Assembly (NCBI RefSeq): GCF_001418475.1
Contig: NZ_LIQX01000086.1
Location: forward strand, 1-36,001
DNA length: 36,001 nucleotides
Reading direction: 5' to 3'
Origin: Streptomyces ossamyceticus
Lineage (GTDB): Bacteria > Actinomycetota > Actinomycetes > Streptomycetales > Streptomycetaceae
Both the position numbers and the translations under genes were made by a program. Under the pieces are notes generated by a model, which worked only from the letters and a program-made list of their open reading frames with translations, did no database searches and was not told where the DNA came from. This document shows positions 1-7,563 of the stretch, in pieces. The first letter of the stretch is position 1. Every line of letters begins with the position of its first letter.

Positions 1-387
1 GGTCGCCGCCCAGTCGGCGGCGTCCGTCTGCTCGAAACCACCGCCGCGTGAGCCGCCGACGCAGGCCACGACGCCATCAAGGGTGCCGAAACGTTTCGCC
101 GAGGCGGTGACGAAGTCCTCCAGCCTGCCCGGCTCGGTCACGTCCAGGTCCTCGGTGAGGAGACGGGCCCGCTCCTCGCCCGGCAGGGACGCGTCCAGCG
201 CCGCCAGGCCCGCCTTCCCCCGCGCGCAGGTCGCCACCTGGGCGCCCTCGGCCAGCAACAGCCGTACGATGCCCTCCCCCAGGCCGCGGCTGCCGCCGGT
301 GACCACGACCCGCTTGTCCCGCATGCCGGGCCACCCGGCACGGACGGAGCGCTCCGCGTGGCGCGGTCCCTCGTCGACGTTCCCCAT
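1..387 (-). CDS. SDR-family oxidoreductase, C-terminal part beyond the window
   Basis: N-terminal 129 codons of a classical short-chain dehydrogenase/reductase; the gene runs off the left edge. The translation contains the Rossmann cofactor motif VVVTGGSRGLGEG (TGxxxGxG) about 28-40 residues from the first Met, then an acidic segment (LTEDLDVTEPGRLEDFV) and GTLDGVVACVGG, the usual NNAG-equivalent strand. The catalytic Tyr-x3-Lys lies outside the window. The start at 387 lacks a clear ribosome site, and an internal ATG at 324 (MRDKRVVVTGG) would put the Rossmann strand at the very N-terminus as in most SDRs, so it is a real alternative. Substrate unknown. It is divergent from the operon starting at 537. 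Confidence 0.8.
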   Translation of the reverse strand, partial: MGNVDEGPRHAERSVRAGWPGMRDKRVVVTGGSRGLGEGIVRLLLAEGAQVATCARGKAGLAALDASLPGEERARLLTEDLDVTEPGRLEDFVTASAKRFGTLDGVVACVGGSRGGGFEQTDAADWAAT

Positions 388-464
388 GGTGGCGAAGATA
401 TACAGCCCGCGTCACTACCCGCCCGCAACTGCACAACCCCTCCACCACCTGGTGTTTCGTGTGT

Positions 465-495
465 CCGGTGCTGTTGTCTTCGACAACAGCACCGG
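465..495. promoter_or_regulatory. perfect 14-bp inverted repeat between divergent genes
   Basis: CCGGTGCTGTTGTC (465-478), TTC, GACAACAGCACCGG (482-495): a perfect 14-bp stem with a 3-base centre. It lies between the divergent SDR gene and the small ORF at 537, about 40 bases upstream of that ORF's start. It could be an operator, a 5'-leader hairpin or a Rho-independent-like terminator; sequence alone does not decide. No T tract follows. Confidence 0.55.
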
Positions 496-536
496 CGGTC
501 CGCCAGCGGCCGCCCCGAGCTTCGAGGAGGACCCCG

Positions 537-668
537 ATGACGGCCGTCCGTGTCCGCGCATCCCGCCGACGGACCCCTGCCGCGCCGGCACGCGACCCCG
601 GCTGGAGCGTCCGTGACGTCCCGTCCGGCGGGGCGCCCGCAGGGGCGGACGCGGTGATGCTGCCTTGA
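537..668 (+). CDS. small 43-aa protein coupled to the RsbW-like gene
   Basis: Short ORF, MTAVRVRASR...ADAVMLP, preceded by a strong ribosome site (GAGGAGG at 524-530, six bases before the ATG). Codons are mostly G/C-ending, as expected for Streptomyces coding sequence. Its TGA overlaps the TTG start of the next gene in a TTGA arrangement, so translational coupling is likely. The product is basic and Ala/Pro-rich in its N-terminal half. I recognise no family. It may be a genuine small protein or a leader peptide that delivers ribosomes to the downstream weak TTG start. Its position resembles the small DUF397-type partners of RsbW-like ATPases, but it has no visible DUF397 similarity. Confidence 0.5.
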   Translation: MTAVRVRASRRRTPAAPARDPGWSVRDVPSGGAPAGADAVMLP

Positions 669-1084
669 TCTCGCTCAAGAGGTCCCGGCTCGTCCGTCTC
701 GCGGTGCCCGCGCGCCCGTCGTGCGCCGCCGGGGTGCGGCGTACGGTGGCCGCGCATCTCGCACGCTGGGAGCTGTCCTCGATCGCCGACGACGCCGTGC
801 TCGCCACGGACGAACTGTTCGCGAACGCGGTCCGGCACGCGAGCGCCGGACCCGCCGACACCATCGCCGTCACCCTCGAATGCTCCGATCGCGCGTTACG
901 GGCGACGCTCGCCGACCCCTCGCCCGCACAGCCCCGGCCCAGACCGGTGGACGCCGCCGCCGAGTCGGGGCGCGGGCTCGCCATCGTCGCCGCGCTGGCC
1001 GACGACTGGGGCACCGATCCGCCGGACGCGGACGACGTGGGCAAGCGCGTGTGGTTCTCGCTCGCCGTACGGGAGCCGACGTGA
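665..1084 (+). CDS. RsbW-like ATP-binding (HATPase) regulatory protein
   Basis: 139-aa single-domain GHKL ATPase of the anti-sigma-factor kinase (RsbW/SpoIIAB) type abundant in Streptomyces. N-box: ATDELFANAVRHA (Glu and Asn for Mg-ATP). G1 region: LRATLADPSPA (the usual D-x-G is degenerate here, D-P-S). G2 box: ESGRGLAIVAALADDWG. Such proteins bind ATP and phosphorylate or sequester anti-anti-sigma or sigma partners in the cytoplasm. The only in-frame start I find is TTG at 665, overlapping the previous ORF's stop. Its own TGA overlaps the next gene's GTG. Codon 78 (896-898) is TTA, the rare leucine codon that needs the bldA tRNA, suggesting developmental control. Partner unknown. Confidence 0.8.
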   Translation: MISLKRSRLVRLAVPARPSCAAGVRRTVAAHLARWELSSIADDAVLATDELFANAVRHASAGPADTIAVTLECSDRALRATLADPSPAQPRPRPVDAAAESGRGLAIVAALADDWGTDPPDADDVGKRVWFSLAVREPT

Positions 1085-1632
1085 GAGACGCCCCGGCCAG
1101 GAAAGGCACCCCTCTCATCGCCGTCCCCCCGCCACAGGTCCTGGCCGCCGAATTGGTCCGCAGGGCGGAGGACGAGCGGCGACTGGCTCACGAGGCCCGG
1201 ACCGCCCCGACCGTCCGGGCCCGCACCCGTATCACCGAGTGCCGGGCCGGGAACGCGGACGCCCTCCACGCGATCGTCGCCCGCCACGGCTGGCCCACCG
1301 CCGCCCTCGTCGGCGAGCCGGCCTCGACGGCCGCCCTGATGATCCTGCTGCACTCCCCCGACCTGGGCTTCCAGCTCACCTGCCGTGATCTGATCGCCGA
1401 GGCCGTCGCGGACGGCCGCTCCCCCGCCGTGCACCACGCCTACATCGCCGACCACTGCGCGGTCGAGCTGAGCCAACCGCAGTTCTACGGCACCCGCATC
1501 GATCCCGGCACGCTGTTCCCGTACCCGATCCGCCACCCCGAGACGGTCGACGAACGCCGCCACGACGTGGGGCTCGGCCCACTGGCGGACCATCTGCGGG
1601 CGGTGCGGCTGGGGGCGAGCGGGGCGGTGTAG
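1081..1632 (+). CDS. DUF6624-like protein
   Basis: 183-aa protein starting at a GTG that overlaps the previous TGA (GTGA), so it is almost certainly co-translated with the RsbW-like gene. The sequence ELVRRAEDERRLAHEARTA, then LHAIVARHGWPTAALVGEPAS and a C-terminal LSQPQFYGTRIDPGTLFPYPI, resembles the DUF6624 family (proteins with a repeated 'DxxNxxxLKxIIxxxGWP' theme and a terminal QxYGT segment). No catalytic motif or signal peptide is visible. Function unknown; the operon suggests a role linked to the RsbW-like regulator. Assignment to DUF6624 is from memory of the family pattern. Confidence 0.7.
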   Translation: MRDAPARKGTPLIAVPPPQVLAAELVRRAEDERRLAHEARTAPTVRARTRITECRAGNADALHAIVARHGWPTAALVGEPASTAALMILLHSPDLGFQLTCRDLIAEAVADGRSPAVHHAYIADHCAVELSQPQFYGTRIDPGTLFPYPIRHPETVDERRHDVGLGPLADHLRAVRLGASGAV

Positions 1633-1643
1633 CGGTGTGGCGG

Positions 1644-1688
1644 TCGCCGAGGAACTGCGTAGGGCGGACGGTCAGCGGTCCTCGGCGA
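1644..1688. terminator. inverted repeat between convergent genes
   Basis: TCGCCGAGGA (1644-1653) and TCCTCGGCGA (1679-1688) form a perfect 10-bp stem with a 25-base loop. It lies in the 108-bp gap where the DUF6624 operon and the FAD monooxygenase gene converge, so it probably serves as a shared transcription terminator. Confidence 0.45.
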
Positions 1689-1740
1689 TTGGCGCGTATT
1701 TCGGTCATACCCCTTGTCCGTCCGCGTGCCTACCAGGCGT

Positions 1741-2970
1741 TCACGTCACGCTCGCGCTCGCGGGCAGGGTGAGGGCCGAGTGGGCGGGGCGGGCGGGTCG
1801 CCCGTCCCCGGAGGGTTCCATGGCGAGTGCGCGCAGCATGTCGTTGCGCCGTGCCAAGGACTCGGCGGTGGTTGGGAAGAGCGTGGCGTCGCCCTTGCCT
1901 ACCTGGTTCTGGTTGACGGTCACGAACTCTCGGGTGGTCTGTTCGTAGGCGGCGTAGCTCGTGGCGTGGTCGTGTCGGCCGGACAGGGAAGCGGCGAGCA
2001 TGTACGCGCCGACGAGCGCGAGGCTGGTGCCCTGCCCGGTGAGGAAGGACGGCGCGTACGCGGCGTCGCCCACCAGCGCGACCCTGCCGCCGGACCAACT
2101 GGGCATGCGGATCTGGCCGACCCCGTCGAAGTACAGGTCGTCCACGGCACGCAGGGCGGTGAGGATGTCCGGCACTCGCCATCCGGCGTCGGCGAACACC
2201 TCGGTGACCAGGTCCCGTTGGGCCCGCGGCTCCCGGAACAGGTCGAACGGCGGTTCCGGGCGGGCGAAGGCCAACAGGGCGTGCATCTCGCCGGTGTCGC
2301 CCGCGGCGTAGAGCGCGGCCGCCCTGCCCGGGGTGTTCCACAGCACGGTCTCGTGGGCGAGCCCGAAGGTGTCGCGCAGGGTGAACCCGGCGAAGCAGTA
2401 GCCGAGGTAGTGGTGGAACCGTTCCTCGGGGCCGAACAGGAGCGCTCGGGTACGGGAGTGCAGACCGTCCGCGCCGAACACCAAGTCGAACGTACGCCCG
2501 CTGCCGCGGTGGAAGGTGACGTCGACCCCGTCGCCGGTCTCGTCCAGGGTGTCGATGGAGTCGTCGTACAGGAGCTCCACGTCGTCCCTGACCGCCGTGT
2601 GGAGCACGGCGGTCAGGTCGCCGCGCGGCACCTCGAGATCCCCCGCGACTCCGCCGGTGATCGTGTGCGGGTCGAGCGAGGCCACCTCGCGGCCGTCCCC
2701 GTCGAGGAAGATCAGCCGGCGCAGGTCGACGTGTGCGTCCCGCAGCCGCGGCAGGACTCCCATTCTCCGGACGACTTCGACGGCGGTGCCGCGTACGTCG
2801 ACGGGGTAGCCGCCGCGACGCGGTGTGGCCGCCTTCTCGACCACGGTGACGCGTAAGCCCTGGCGGTTCAGCCAGTACGCGAGGGTGAGCCCGGCGACGC
2901 CGGCCCCGGAGACGAGGACGTGGCGGGGCGGTGTGGGGCTGGGGTTCCGCAACCGATCGGTGGGGGGCAT
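1741..2970 (-). CDS. FAD-dependent monooxygenase (PHBH/TetX-like group A)
   Basis: 409-aa single-component flavin hydroxylase. FAD-binding GAGVAG at residues 22-27 (HVLVSGAGVAGLTLAYWLNRQG); DG motif in FGADGLHSRTR; and the second FAD motif GDAAYAPSFLTGQGTSLAL near residue 300. These enzymes use NAD(P)H and O2 to hydroxylate aromatic or polyketide substrates, or to inactivate drugs (TetX, Rox). ATG at 2970 overlaps the TGA of the upstream MFS gene (ATGA), so the exporter and oxygenase are translationally coupled and probably share the TetR switch. A detoxification pair (oxidise and export) is the natural reading; the substrate is unknown. Confidence 0.88.
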   Translation of the reverse strand: MPPTDRLRNPSPTPPRHVLVSGAGVAGLTLAYWLNRQGLRVTVVEKAATPRRGGYPVDVRGTAVEVVRRMGVLPRLRDAHVDLRRLIFLDGDGREVASLDPHTITGGVAGDLEVPRGDLTAVLHTAVRDDVELLYDDSIDTLDETGDGVDVTFHRGSGRTFDLVFGADGLHSRTRALLFGPEERFHHYLGYCFAGFTLRDTFGLAHETVLWNTPGRAAALYAAGDTGEMHALLAFARPEPPFDLFREPRAQRDLVTEVFADAGWRVPDILTALRAVDDLYFDGVGQIRMPSWSGGRVALVGDAAYAPSFLTGQGTSLALVGAYMLAASLSGRHDHATSYAAYEQTTREFVTVNQNQVGKGDATLFPTTAESLARRNDMLRALAMEPSGDGRPARPAHSALTLPASASVT

Positions 2971-4364
2971 CACTTGACTCCTTCGTTCATGGTGCGGGTG
3001 AGCAGGAGGGCCAGCGCCGTCACGGCGCCCGCGACGACGAAGCCGGTGGCGAAGGCCGATTCGGCGGGGATGTCCGACCCGGCAGGGGTCCCGGCCGTGA
3101 GGAGCGCGCCGCTGAGCTGTACACCGACGGCGAACCCGACCACCCGGGTCACCAGGACCAGACCGGTGGCGATGCCGGTGTCGCCGTGTTCGACGGACGT
3201 GGCGGTGCCGGTCACCAGCGCCGTGACGCACAGGCCGTTGGCCAGCGCGATCAACGCCTTGCCGAGGACGAGGTGCCAGATCTCGGTGTGCACGGCCGCC
3301 AGGGCGATCAGGGCGGCGGCCATCAGGACGATCCCGGTGGTGACCACGGGGCGTGTGCCGAAGCGCCGCGTCCCGATCCCGCCGAGCGGCCCGGCGAGGG
3401 ACGCGGCCAGGGCGCCGGGCAGCAGGAAGAACCCGATCTCGGTGGCGTCGGCCCCGAAGCCGTACGCGTCTGCGGGCACCGCGAACAGCTGCGGGACCAG
3501 GTAGACCGCGGCCGACGTACCGACGCAGATCACGAACGTCAGCACGCACGACTTCCACACCTCGGGCCGTGCCAGCATGCGCAGATCGACCATCGGTGTG
3601 ACCGCACGACGCTCGACGGCCGTCCATCCGGTCGCGAAGGCGGCCAGCACCACGACGAGGGCGCCGACCATGAGGGGTCGGGAGCCGATGTCGGGTGCCG
3701 TCGCAAGGACGAGCATGAGCGTGACCAGAGTCCCGCTGAGGAGTACCAGGCCGGGCCAGTCGATGGCGACGCCGTCCGAACGGCCCGGCGGATCCTGCGG
3801 CATGAGCCCGTTCACCAGGACGGTGGCGCCGATGACCGCGATCGTCGGCAGCGCGAACATCCAGTGGCGCGACAGTCCTTCCGCGACGGGACCGGCCGAC
3901 AGCGTTCCCGCCATCCCGCCCGCGACGAACAGTCCGCTGACCGTCCCGATGGCCAGCTTCGACTCGCCCGCGGGGAGATAGTCGCGCACCAGGATGAACG
4001 ACAGGGGCAGCGCGCCCACCATCGCGCCTTGCAGCACCTGACCGAGCAGCAGCACCGGCAGGTTGGGCGCGACGGCCGACACCAGGCCGCCGACGGACAC
4101 CACCGCCATCAGCCGGATCAGGACCCGTTTACCGCCGTAGCGGTCACCTAACGTGCCGGCGACGGGGGTGACGAGCGCGCCGGTGATCAGCAGCATGATG
4201 CTGAGCAACGCCCCTTCGGCGGGGCTCATCCCCAGTTCGCGTTGCAGGAGCGGGAGCGTCGGCGTCACCACCGACTCCAGGGCACCGGTGGCGACCGCCA
4301 GCGCGCCGAGGGCACCCACAGCGGCCCTCCCGATACGCACAGGGGGAGCAAGTGTCGCGGTCAT
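2970..4364 (-). CDS. MFS drug exporter, DHA2-like
   Basis: 464-aa polytopic membrane protein with the MFS motif A GTLGDRYGGKRVL after the second membrane segment and a length fitting the 14-helix drug:H+ antiporter group. The start chosen is ATG at 4364 because GAAAGGA sits five bases upstream; an upstream GTG at 4421 has no such site and would run through the operator. Divergent from the TetR gene with an inverted repeat in the gap, so expression is probably de-repressed by a TetR ligand that is also the transported compound. Its last codon overlaps the start of the FAD monooxygenase. It could export the product of the cluster at 6259-15439, but it lies about 2 kb from it behind unrelated genes. 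Confidence 0.88.
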   Translation of the reverse strand: MTATLAPPVRIGRAAVGALGALAVATGALESVVTPTLPLLQRELGMSPAEGALLSIMLLITGALVTPVAGTLGDRYGGKRVLIRLMAVVSVGGLVSAVAPNLPVLLLGQVLQGAMVGALPLSFILVRDYLPAGESKLAIGTVSGLFVAGGMAGTLSAGPVAEGLSRHWMFALPTIAVIGATVLVNGLMPQDPPGRSDGVAIDWPGLVLLSGTLVTLMLVLATAPDIGSRPLMVGALVVVLAAFATGWTAVERRAVTPMVDLRMLARPEVWKSCVLTFVICVGTSAAVYLVPQLFAVPADAYGFGADATEIGFFLLPGALAASLAGPLGGIGTRRFGTRPVVTTGIVLMAAALIALAAVHTEIWHLVLGKALIALANGLCVTALVTGTATSVEHGDTGIATGLVLVTRVVGFAVGVQLSGALLTAGTPAGSDIPAESAFATGFVVAGAVTALALLLTRTMNEGVK

Positions 4365-4423
4365 GAACGTCCTTTCCGTCAAAGCCGGGCGGGCGGGAAC
4401 GGTCGTATGTGCGCAGCCCACAA

Positions 4424-4446
4424 CTACACTACACCGTGCAGTGTAG
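4424..4446. promoter_or_regulatory. probable TetR operator
   Basis: CTACACT (4424-4430), nine bases, AGTGTAG (4440-4446): a perfect 7-bp inverted repeat in the roughly 95-bp gap between the divergent MFS and TetR genes. A TAGGAT -10-like hexamer for the TetR gene (4453-4458) lies just to its right. That would place its transcription start at or near the ATG. The spacing and position fit autoregulation by the adjacent TetR protein. Confidence 0.6.
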
Positions 4447-4464
4447 GACGGTTAGGATGTGGCC

Positions 4465-5097
4465 ATGCCGACCACGAAGACCCTGCGTGAGGGGTCCACG
4501 CCCAAGCGGGCGGCCATCCTCACGGCCGCCCGGGAACTGTTCCTCTCCGACGGCTTCGACCGGTCCAGCGTCGACGCCGTCGCCGCCCGGGCCGGGGTCT
4601 CCAAGCGGACGGTGTACGACTACTTCGGAGACAAGCGGACCCTGCTGCAGGCAGTCGTCGACGCCGTCGGCCAGTCGCTGATCACCACGATCCGGAGCAC
4701 CCTCGACGAGACCCTCACCGACCGCACCGGCGACGCCGACCTCGAGGACGCCCTCGTCGCGTTCTCGATGCGCATCGCGACCGACATGCTCGGCTCGGCG
4801 GAGTACGCGACGCTGCAACGCCTGGTCCGGGCGGAGTCCGGCCATCTGCCGCGACCGGGCTACAACTCCATGGCCGACACTCCCGACGAAGCGCTCGCCG
4901 AGCGGTTCGCCGCCTTCCGTACGGCCGGGCTGCTCGACGTCCCCGATCCCCGCCTCGCGGCCGCTCAGTTCATCGCGCTGACCTTCGGTGTCGCGCTGGA
5001 CCGGCTCGGTTCCGCGAACGCCGCGCGGGACGACCGCGTCCGGCCCCTGCTGGTGGAGGGGGTGCGGACGTTCCTGCGGGCCTACCGTCCCAGGTAG
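4465..5097 (+). CDS. TetR-family repressor of the MFS/monooxygenase operon
   Basis: 210-aa regulator. N-terminal TetR HTH: ILTAARELFLSDGFDRSSVDAVAARAG then VSKRTVYDYFGDKRTLL (residues about 18-60), with the canonical T-V-Y-x-Y/H-F recognition helix. The C-terminal half resembles the AefR/TetR_C ligand domain, containing PDEALAERFAAFRTAGLL. ATG 4465 is taken as the start; an in-frame GTG lies six bases earlier. It is divergent from the MFS gene and likely binds the inverted repeat at 4424-4446. Ligand unknown. Confidence 0.88.
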   Translation: MPTTKTLREGSTPKRAAILTAARELFLSDGFDRSSVDAVAARAGVSKRTVYDYFGDKRTLLQAVVDAVGQSLITTIRSTLDETLTDRTGDADLEDALVAFSMRIATDMLGSAEYATLQRLVRAESGHLPRPGYNSMADTPDEALAERFAAFRTAGLLDVPDPRLAAAQFIALTFGVALDRLGSANAARDDRVRPLLVEGVRTFLRAYRPR

Positions 5098-5210
5098 GCG
5101 GAGGCCGACGCGGGAGGGCGGCCGCGGCCTGCGGCGCCACCACACTCCCCCGGTCGCATCCCCGCCGAATTCCCTTCGCGCGTCCGCGCGGCAGGCGTTA
5201 TGGTGCGCCG

Positions 5211-5648
5211 ATGCCCTCCTCGATCAAGAAGTTCCAAGTCACCTTCGACTGCGCCGATCCCGAGCGCCTCGCCCGCTTCTGGTGCGAGGTGCTGGGGTAC
5301 GTCGTACCGCCGCCGCCGGAGGGTTTCGCAACATGGGACGCCTACGATCACTCGCTTCCGCCCGAGCGACAGGGCCAGGGGTTCGCGTGCGGCGATCCCA
5401 CGGGTGTGGGCCCCCGCCTGTACTTCCAGCGCGTCCCCGAGGGCAAGGTCGTCAAGAACCGGGTGCATCTGGACGTGCGGATCGGCACCGGGCTCGTGGG
5501 CGACGAACGCCTGGCCGCCCTCGAGGCCGAGTGCACGCGGCTCGTCGCGCTCGGCGCGGTCCGCGAGCGGCTGCTGCGGGCCGACGGCGTCTACGAGTCG
5601 TGCATTGTCATGCGGGACATCGAGGGCAACGAGTTCTGCCTCGACTAG
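5211..5648 (+). CDS. VOC (glyoxalase-like) family protein
   Basis: 145-aa protein beginning MPSSIKKFQVTFDCADPERLARFWCEVLGY, the standard first beta-alpha-beta module of Glyoxalase_6-type VOC proteins, with KNRVHLDVRIG as the second metal-face strand and IVMRDIEGNEFCLD as the closing strand containing the usual terminal Glu. The family includes isomerases, dioxygenases and drug-binding proteins, so function cannot be assigned. Transcribed alone; the 113-bp gap from the TetR gene holds no obvious structure. Confidence 0.8.
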   Translation: MPSSIKKFQVTFDCADPERLARFWCEVLGYVVPPPPEGFATWDAYDHSLPPERQGQGFACGDPTGVGPRLYFQRVPEGKVVKNRVHLDVRIGTGLVGDERLAALEAECTRLVALGAVRERLLRADGVYESCIVMRDIEGNEFCLD

Positions 5649-6258
5649 GGGGTGTTCTCAGGCCGGTGTTCTGTCAGGGTGGCCGTACGGGGTAGTCGCG
5701 GACGACGATCCAGATGGTGGTGTCCCGGCGGACGTTCTTCGTAGCCACCCTCGTCGAGCACGGCCAGTGACACGAACCGACGAGACGGGATCTTCCTCGT
5801 GTGCCGTCCGGGCGGAGGTCTCCCTCTCGCCGTCGCCGGGCTGAGGCGCGGGGCCGGGACGCCGGAATCCGGGGCCGCCCTTCAGACGTAGCAGTGTGCG
5901 CGTCAGCTGCTGGAAGCGGACGTCGACTGCGTCACGGACGGCTGCTGCTCGGTGGTGGGCGGCCCCGGCCGACTCTCGGTACACGGCGAGCTCCTCATGC
6001 GCATGTTCGGCGGGCTCCGGCAGCTCGCCGACCTCTTCCACCGGATGGTCGACGACCTCCTCGCCCACACGGCCCGCGATCGGCGCACTTATGCGCGGCA
6101 CAAGCCGAATCCGAATGATCCTGTGTGGCGATCACCGACGGCGAACTCCGATCCCTGACGGAGGGCAACATGTGCAAAGGTCTCCCACCCGCTCTTCCAC
6201 TCCCACCCGGCGGAGGCGATGCCAAGGGCGCCAGTGTCGCTGGCGACACGGCCTGTAG
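5649..6258. other. gap with decayed coding fragments
   Basis: About 600 bases without a convincing intact gene. Two pieces have Streptomyces-like third-position GC. One is minus strand 5674-5748, reading VATKNVRRDTTIWIVVRDYP to a stop. The other is plus strand about 5892-6158 (listed separately). Neither has a convincing start and ribosome site. A short palindrome TGTCGC-TG-GCGACA lies at 6235-6248, upstream of the serine hydrolase, and might be an operator. This looks like a junction of degraded genes at the left border of the biosynthetic cluster. Confidence 0.4.
5892..6158 (+). pseudogene. possible gene remnant or small protein
   Basis: Open frame after a TAG at 5889. It reads through LLEADVDCVTDGCCSVVGG and GELLMRMFGGLRQLADLFHR to a stop at 6156-6158. 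Codons from 5892 to about 6090 are almost all G/C-ending, which argues for past or present coding. The only starts are two GTG codons (5949, 5952) with no good ribosome site, which would give a protein of about 68 aa. The last 20 residues are polar and low-complexity, unlike the rest, as after a frameshift. I do not recognise the family. Most likely a truncated gene end. Confidence 0.3.
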
Positions 6259-7455
6259 GTGCCGGCCATCAGTGGATCCGGCCCGGGAGAAGCCGGCGCA
6301 CCGTCCATGTCCGCCCGGAGCCGGGGCGGCCCTGCGGTGACCACTCCTTCCGGCGGACGATTCCCGCGCCCGCAGAGTGAGGCCTCGCCGCAACCTCCGT
6401 CGCATGCGCTTCTCGCCTCGGTCGCCGCTGAATTCCGGGCCGACGCTCACGACCAGCCCGGGGTCCTCGCAGCGCTGAGCGGCCCTGGACTCGACTGGTC
6501 CGGAGCCGCGGGCGTGGCCGATCTCGCGAATGGTCGGCCGCTCCGGCCCACGGCGGCCGTAAGAGTAGCCTCGATCACGAAGACCTTCACCGCTGCGGCG
6601 GTCCTGCGGCTGGTCGAGTCGAAGCGGCTGGGCCTGGACGACCCGATCGTCCCGCTGACGTCCGGGGCAATCCTCGACGCTCTCGGCGAGGGTGGCTATC
6701 GGATCGAGGAGATGACGGTTCGTCATCTCCTCCAACACACCGCCGGGCTCTACGACTTCGGCGCCGATCCCGACTACGACCGCGAGGCCTTCGCCCGCCC
6801 GACACATCGCTGGACCCGCCTGGAACAGATCAGCTGGGCGATGCTCCACGGCAAGCCGGTGGCCCCTCCGGGTACGCAGTACCACTACAGCGACACGGGA
6901 TACAGCATCCTCGGCAACATCCTGGAACGTGTGACCGGCGATTCGCTCGGCACCGCCTACCGCACGTTGCTCGACTTCGAACGGCTCGGTCTGGAGTCGG
7001 TGCACCTGGAATCCCTGGAGCCCACGCCGCCCGCCGCAGCCGAAAGAGCGCACCAGTACGTGTGGAACGCCGATCTGCTCGCGGTCGATCCGTCCTGCGA
7101 TCTGTGGGGCGCCGGCGGGCTGGTCTCCACCATGCGCGACCTGGCGTGCTTCGTCCGCGCCCTGTTCGGCGGAAAGGTCTTCCAGTACCCCGAGACTCTG
7201 GCCGCCATGCTCCGGACCGTGCAGGCCCGAGGCGCGGAGGCCGGCGGCATGGGGATCTTCAGGATGCCTCTCGGGCCGGGTGTCTGGTGGGGTCACGCCG
7301 GATTCTGGGGCGTGGTGATGGCGTACAACCCCGAGTACGACCTGGCGGTGGCCACCACCGTCACCCGGCGCCCGGAAGAACATCCCGAGGAGCAGTACGA
7401 ACTCGGGCGGCGACTGGTGAGCGCGGTCTGTGACCGGGCTCGATCGGCCGAATGA
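6259..7455 (+). CDS. serine hydrolase, class C beta-lactamase/esterase fold
   Basis: Up to 398 aa. Catalytic Ser-x-x-Lys is SITK (Ser105, Lys108 counting from GTG 6259), the second motif is Y210-S-D with the typical continuation TGYSILGN, and the third is H346-A-G in WWGHAGFWG. These three are the signature of the beta-lactamase-related esterase/DD-peptidase/D-aminopeptidase superfamily. No signal peptide is seen, so it is probably cytoplasmic. The start is uncertain: GTG 6259, ATG 6307 and GTG 6339 are possible, and the first 50 residues are Pro/Ser/Gly-rich. It lies 108 bp upstream of kamA in the same direction and could belong to the cluster as a tailoring, deprotecting or self-resistance amidase. 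Its membership is inferred from position only. Confidence 0.82.
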   Translation: MPAISGSGPGEAGAPSMSARSRGGPAVTTPSGGRFPRPQSEASPQPPSHALLASVAAEFRADAHDQPGVLAALSGPGLDWSGAAGVADLANGRPLRPTAAVRVASITKTFTAAAVLRLVESKRLGLDDPIVPLTSGAILDALGEGGYRIEEMTVRHLLQHTAGLYDFGADPDYDREAFARPTHRWTRLEQISWAMLHGKPVAPPGTQYHYSDTGYSILGNILERVTGDSLGTAYRTLLDFERLGLESVHLESLEPTPPAAAERAHQYVWNADLLAVDPSCDLWGAGGLVSTMRDLACFVRALFGGKVFQYPETLAAMLRTVQARGAEAGGMGIFRMPLGPGVWWGHAGFWGVVMAYNPEYDLAVATTVTRRPEEHPEEQYELGRRLVSAVCDRARSAE

Positions 7456-7563
7456 ATTCCCCGAGCCCTTCGTTTCCGGAGGAATGAATTACCCGCTCCC
7501 GTCACCGAGCGGACAACGAACAAACGGAATACCTCACCGACGAACCCCGACAGGCGGTATTCG

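Noticed and set aside
415..1593. Long minus-strand open frame (about 390 codons)
   Set aside because: Antisense to the RsbW-like/DUF6624 operon, low-complexity Arg/Gly/Ser sequence, no family features; an artefact of high GC.
2931..4151. Plus-strand open frame of about 400 codons over the MFS gene
   Set aside because: Asp/Arg/His/Gln-rich shadow of a clear membrane transporter gene.
5211..5648. VOC protein as a drug-binding resistance protein for the cluster product
   Set aside because: Family too broad, separated from the cluster by decayed sequence, no specific evidence.
5995..7383. Minus-strand open frame of about 460 codons across the serine hydrolase
   Set aside because: The plus strand has an intact catalytic Ser-x-x-Lys, YSD and HAG set; the antisense translation has no recognisable motif.
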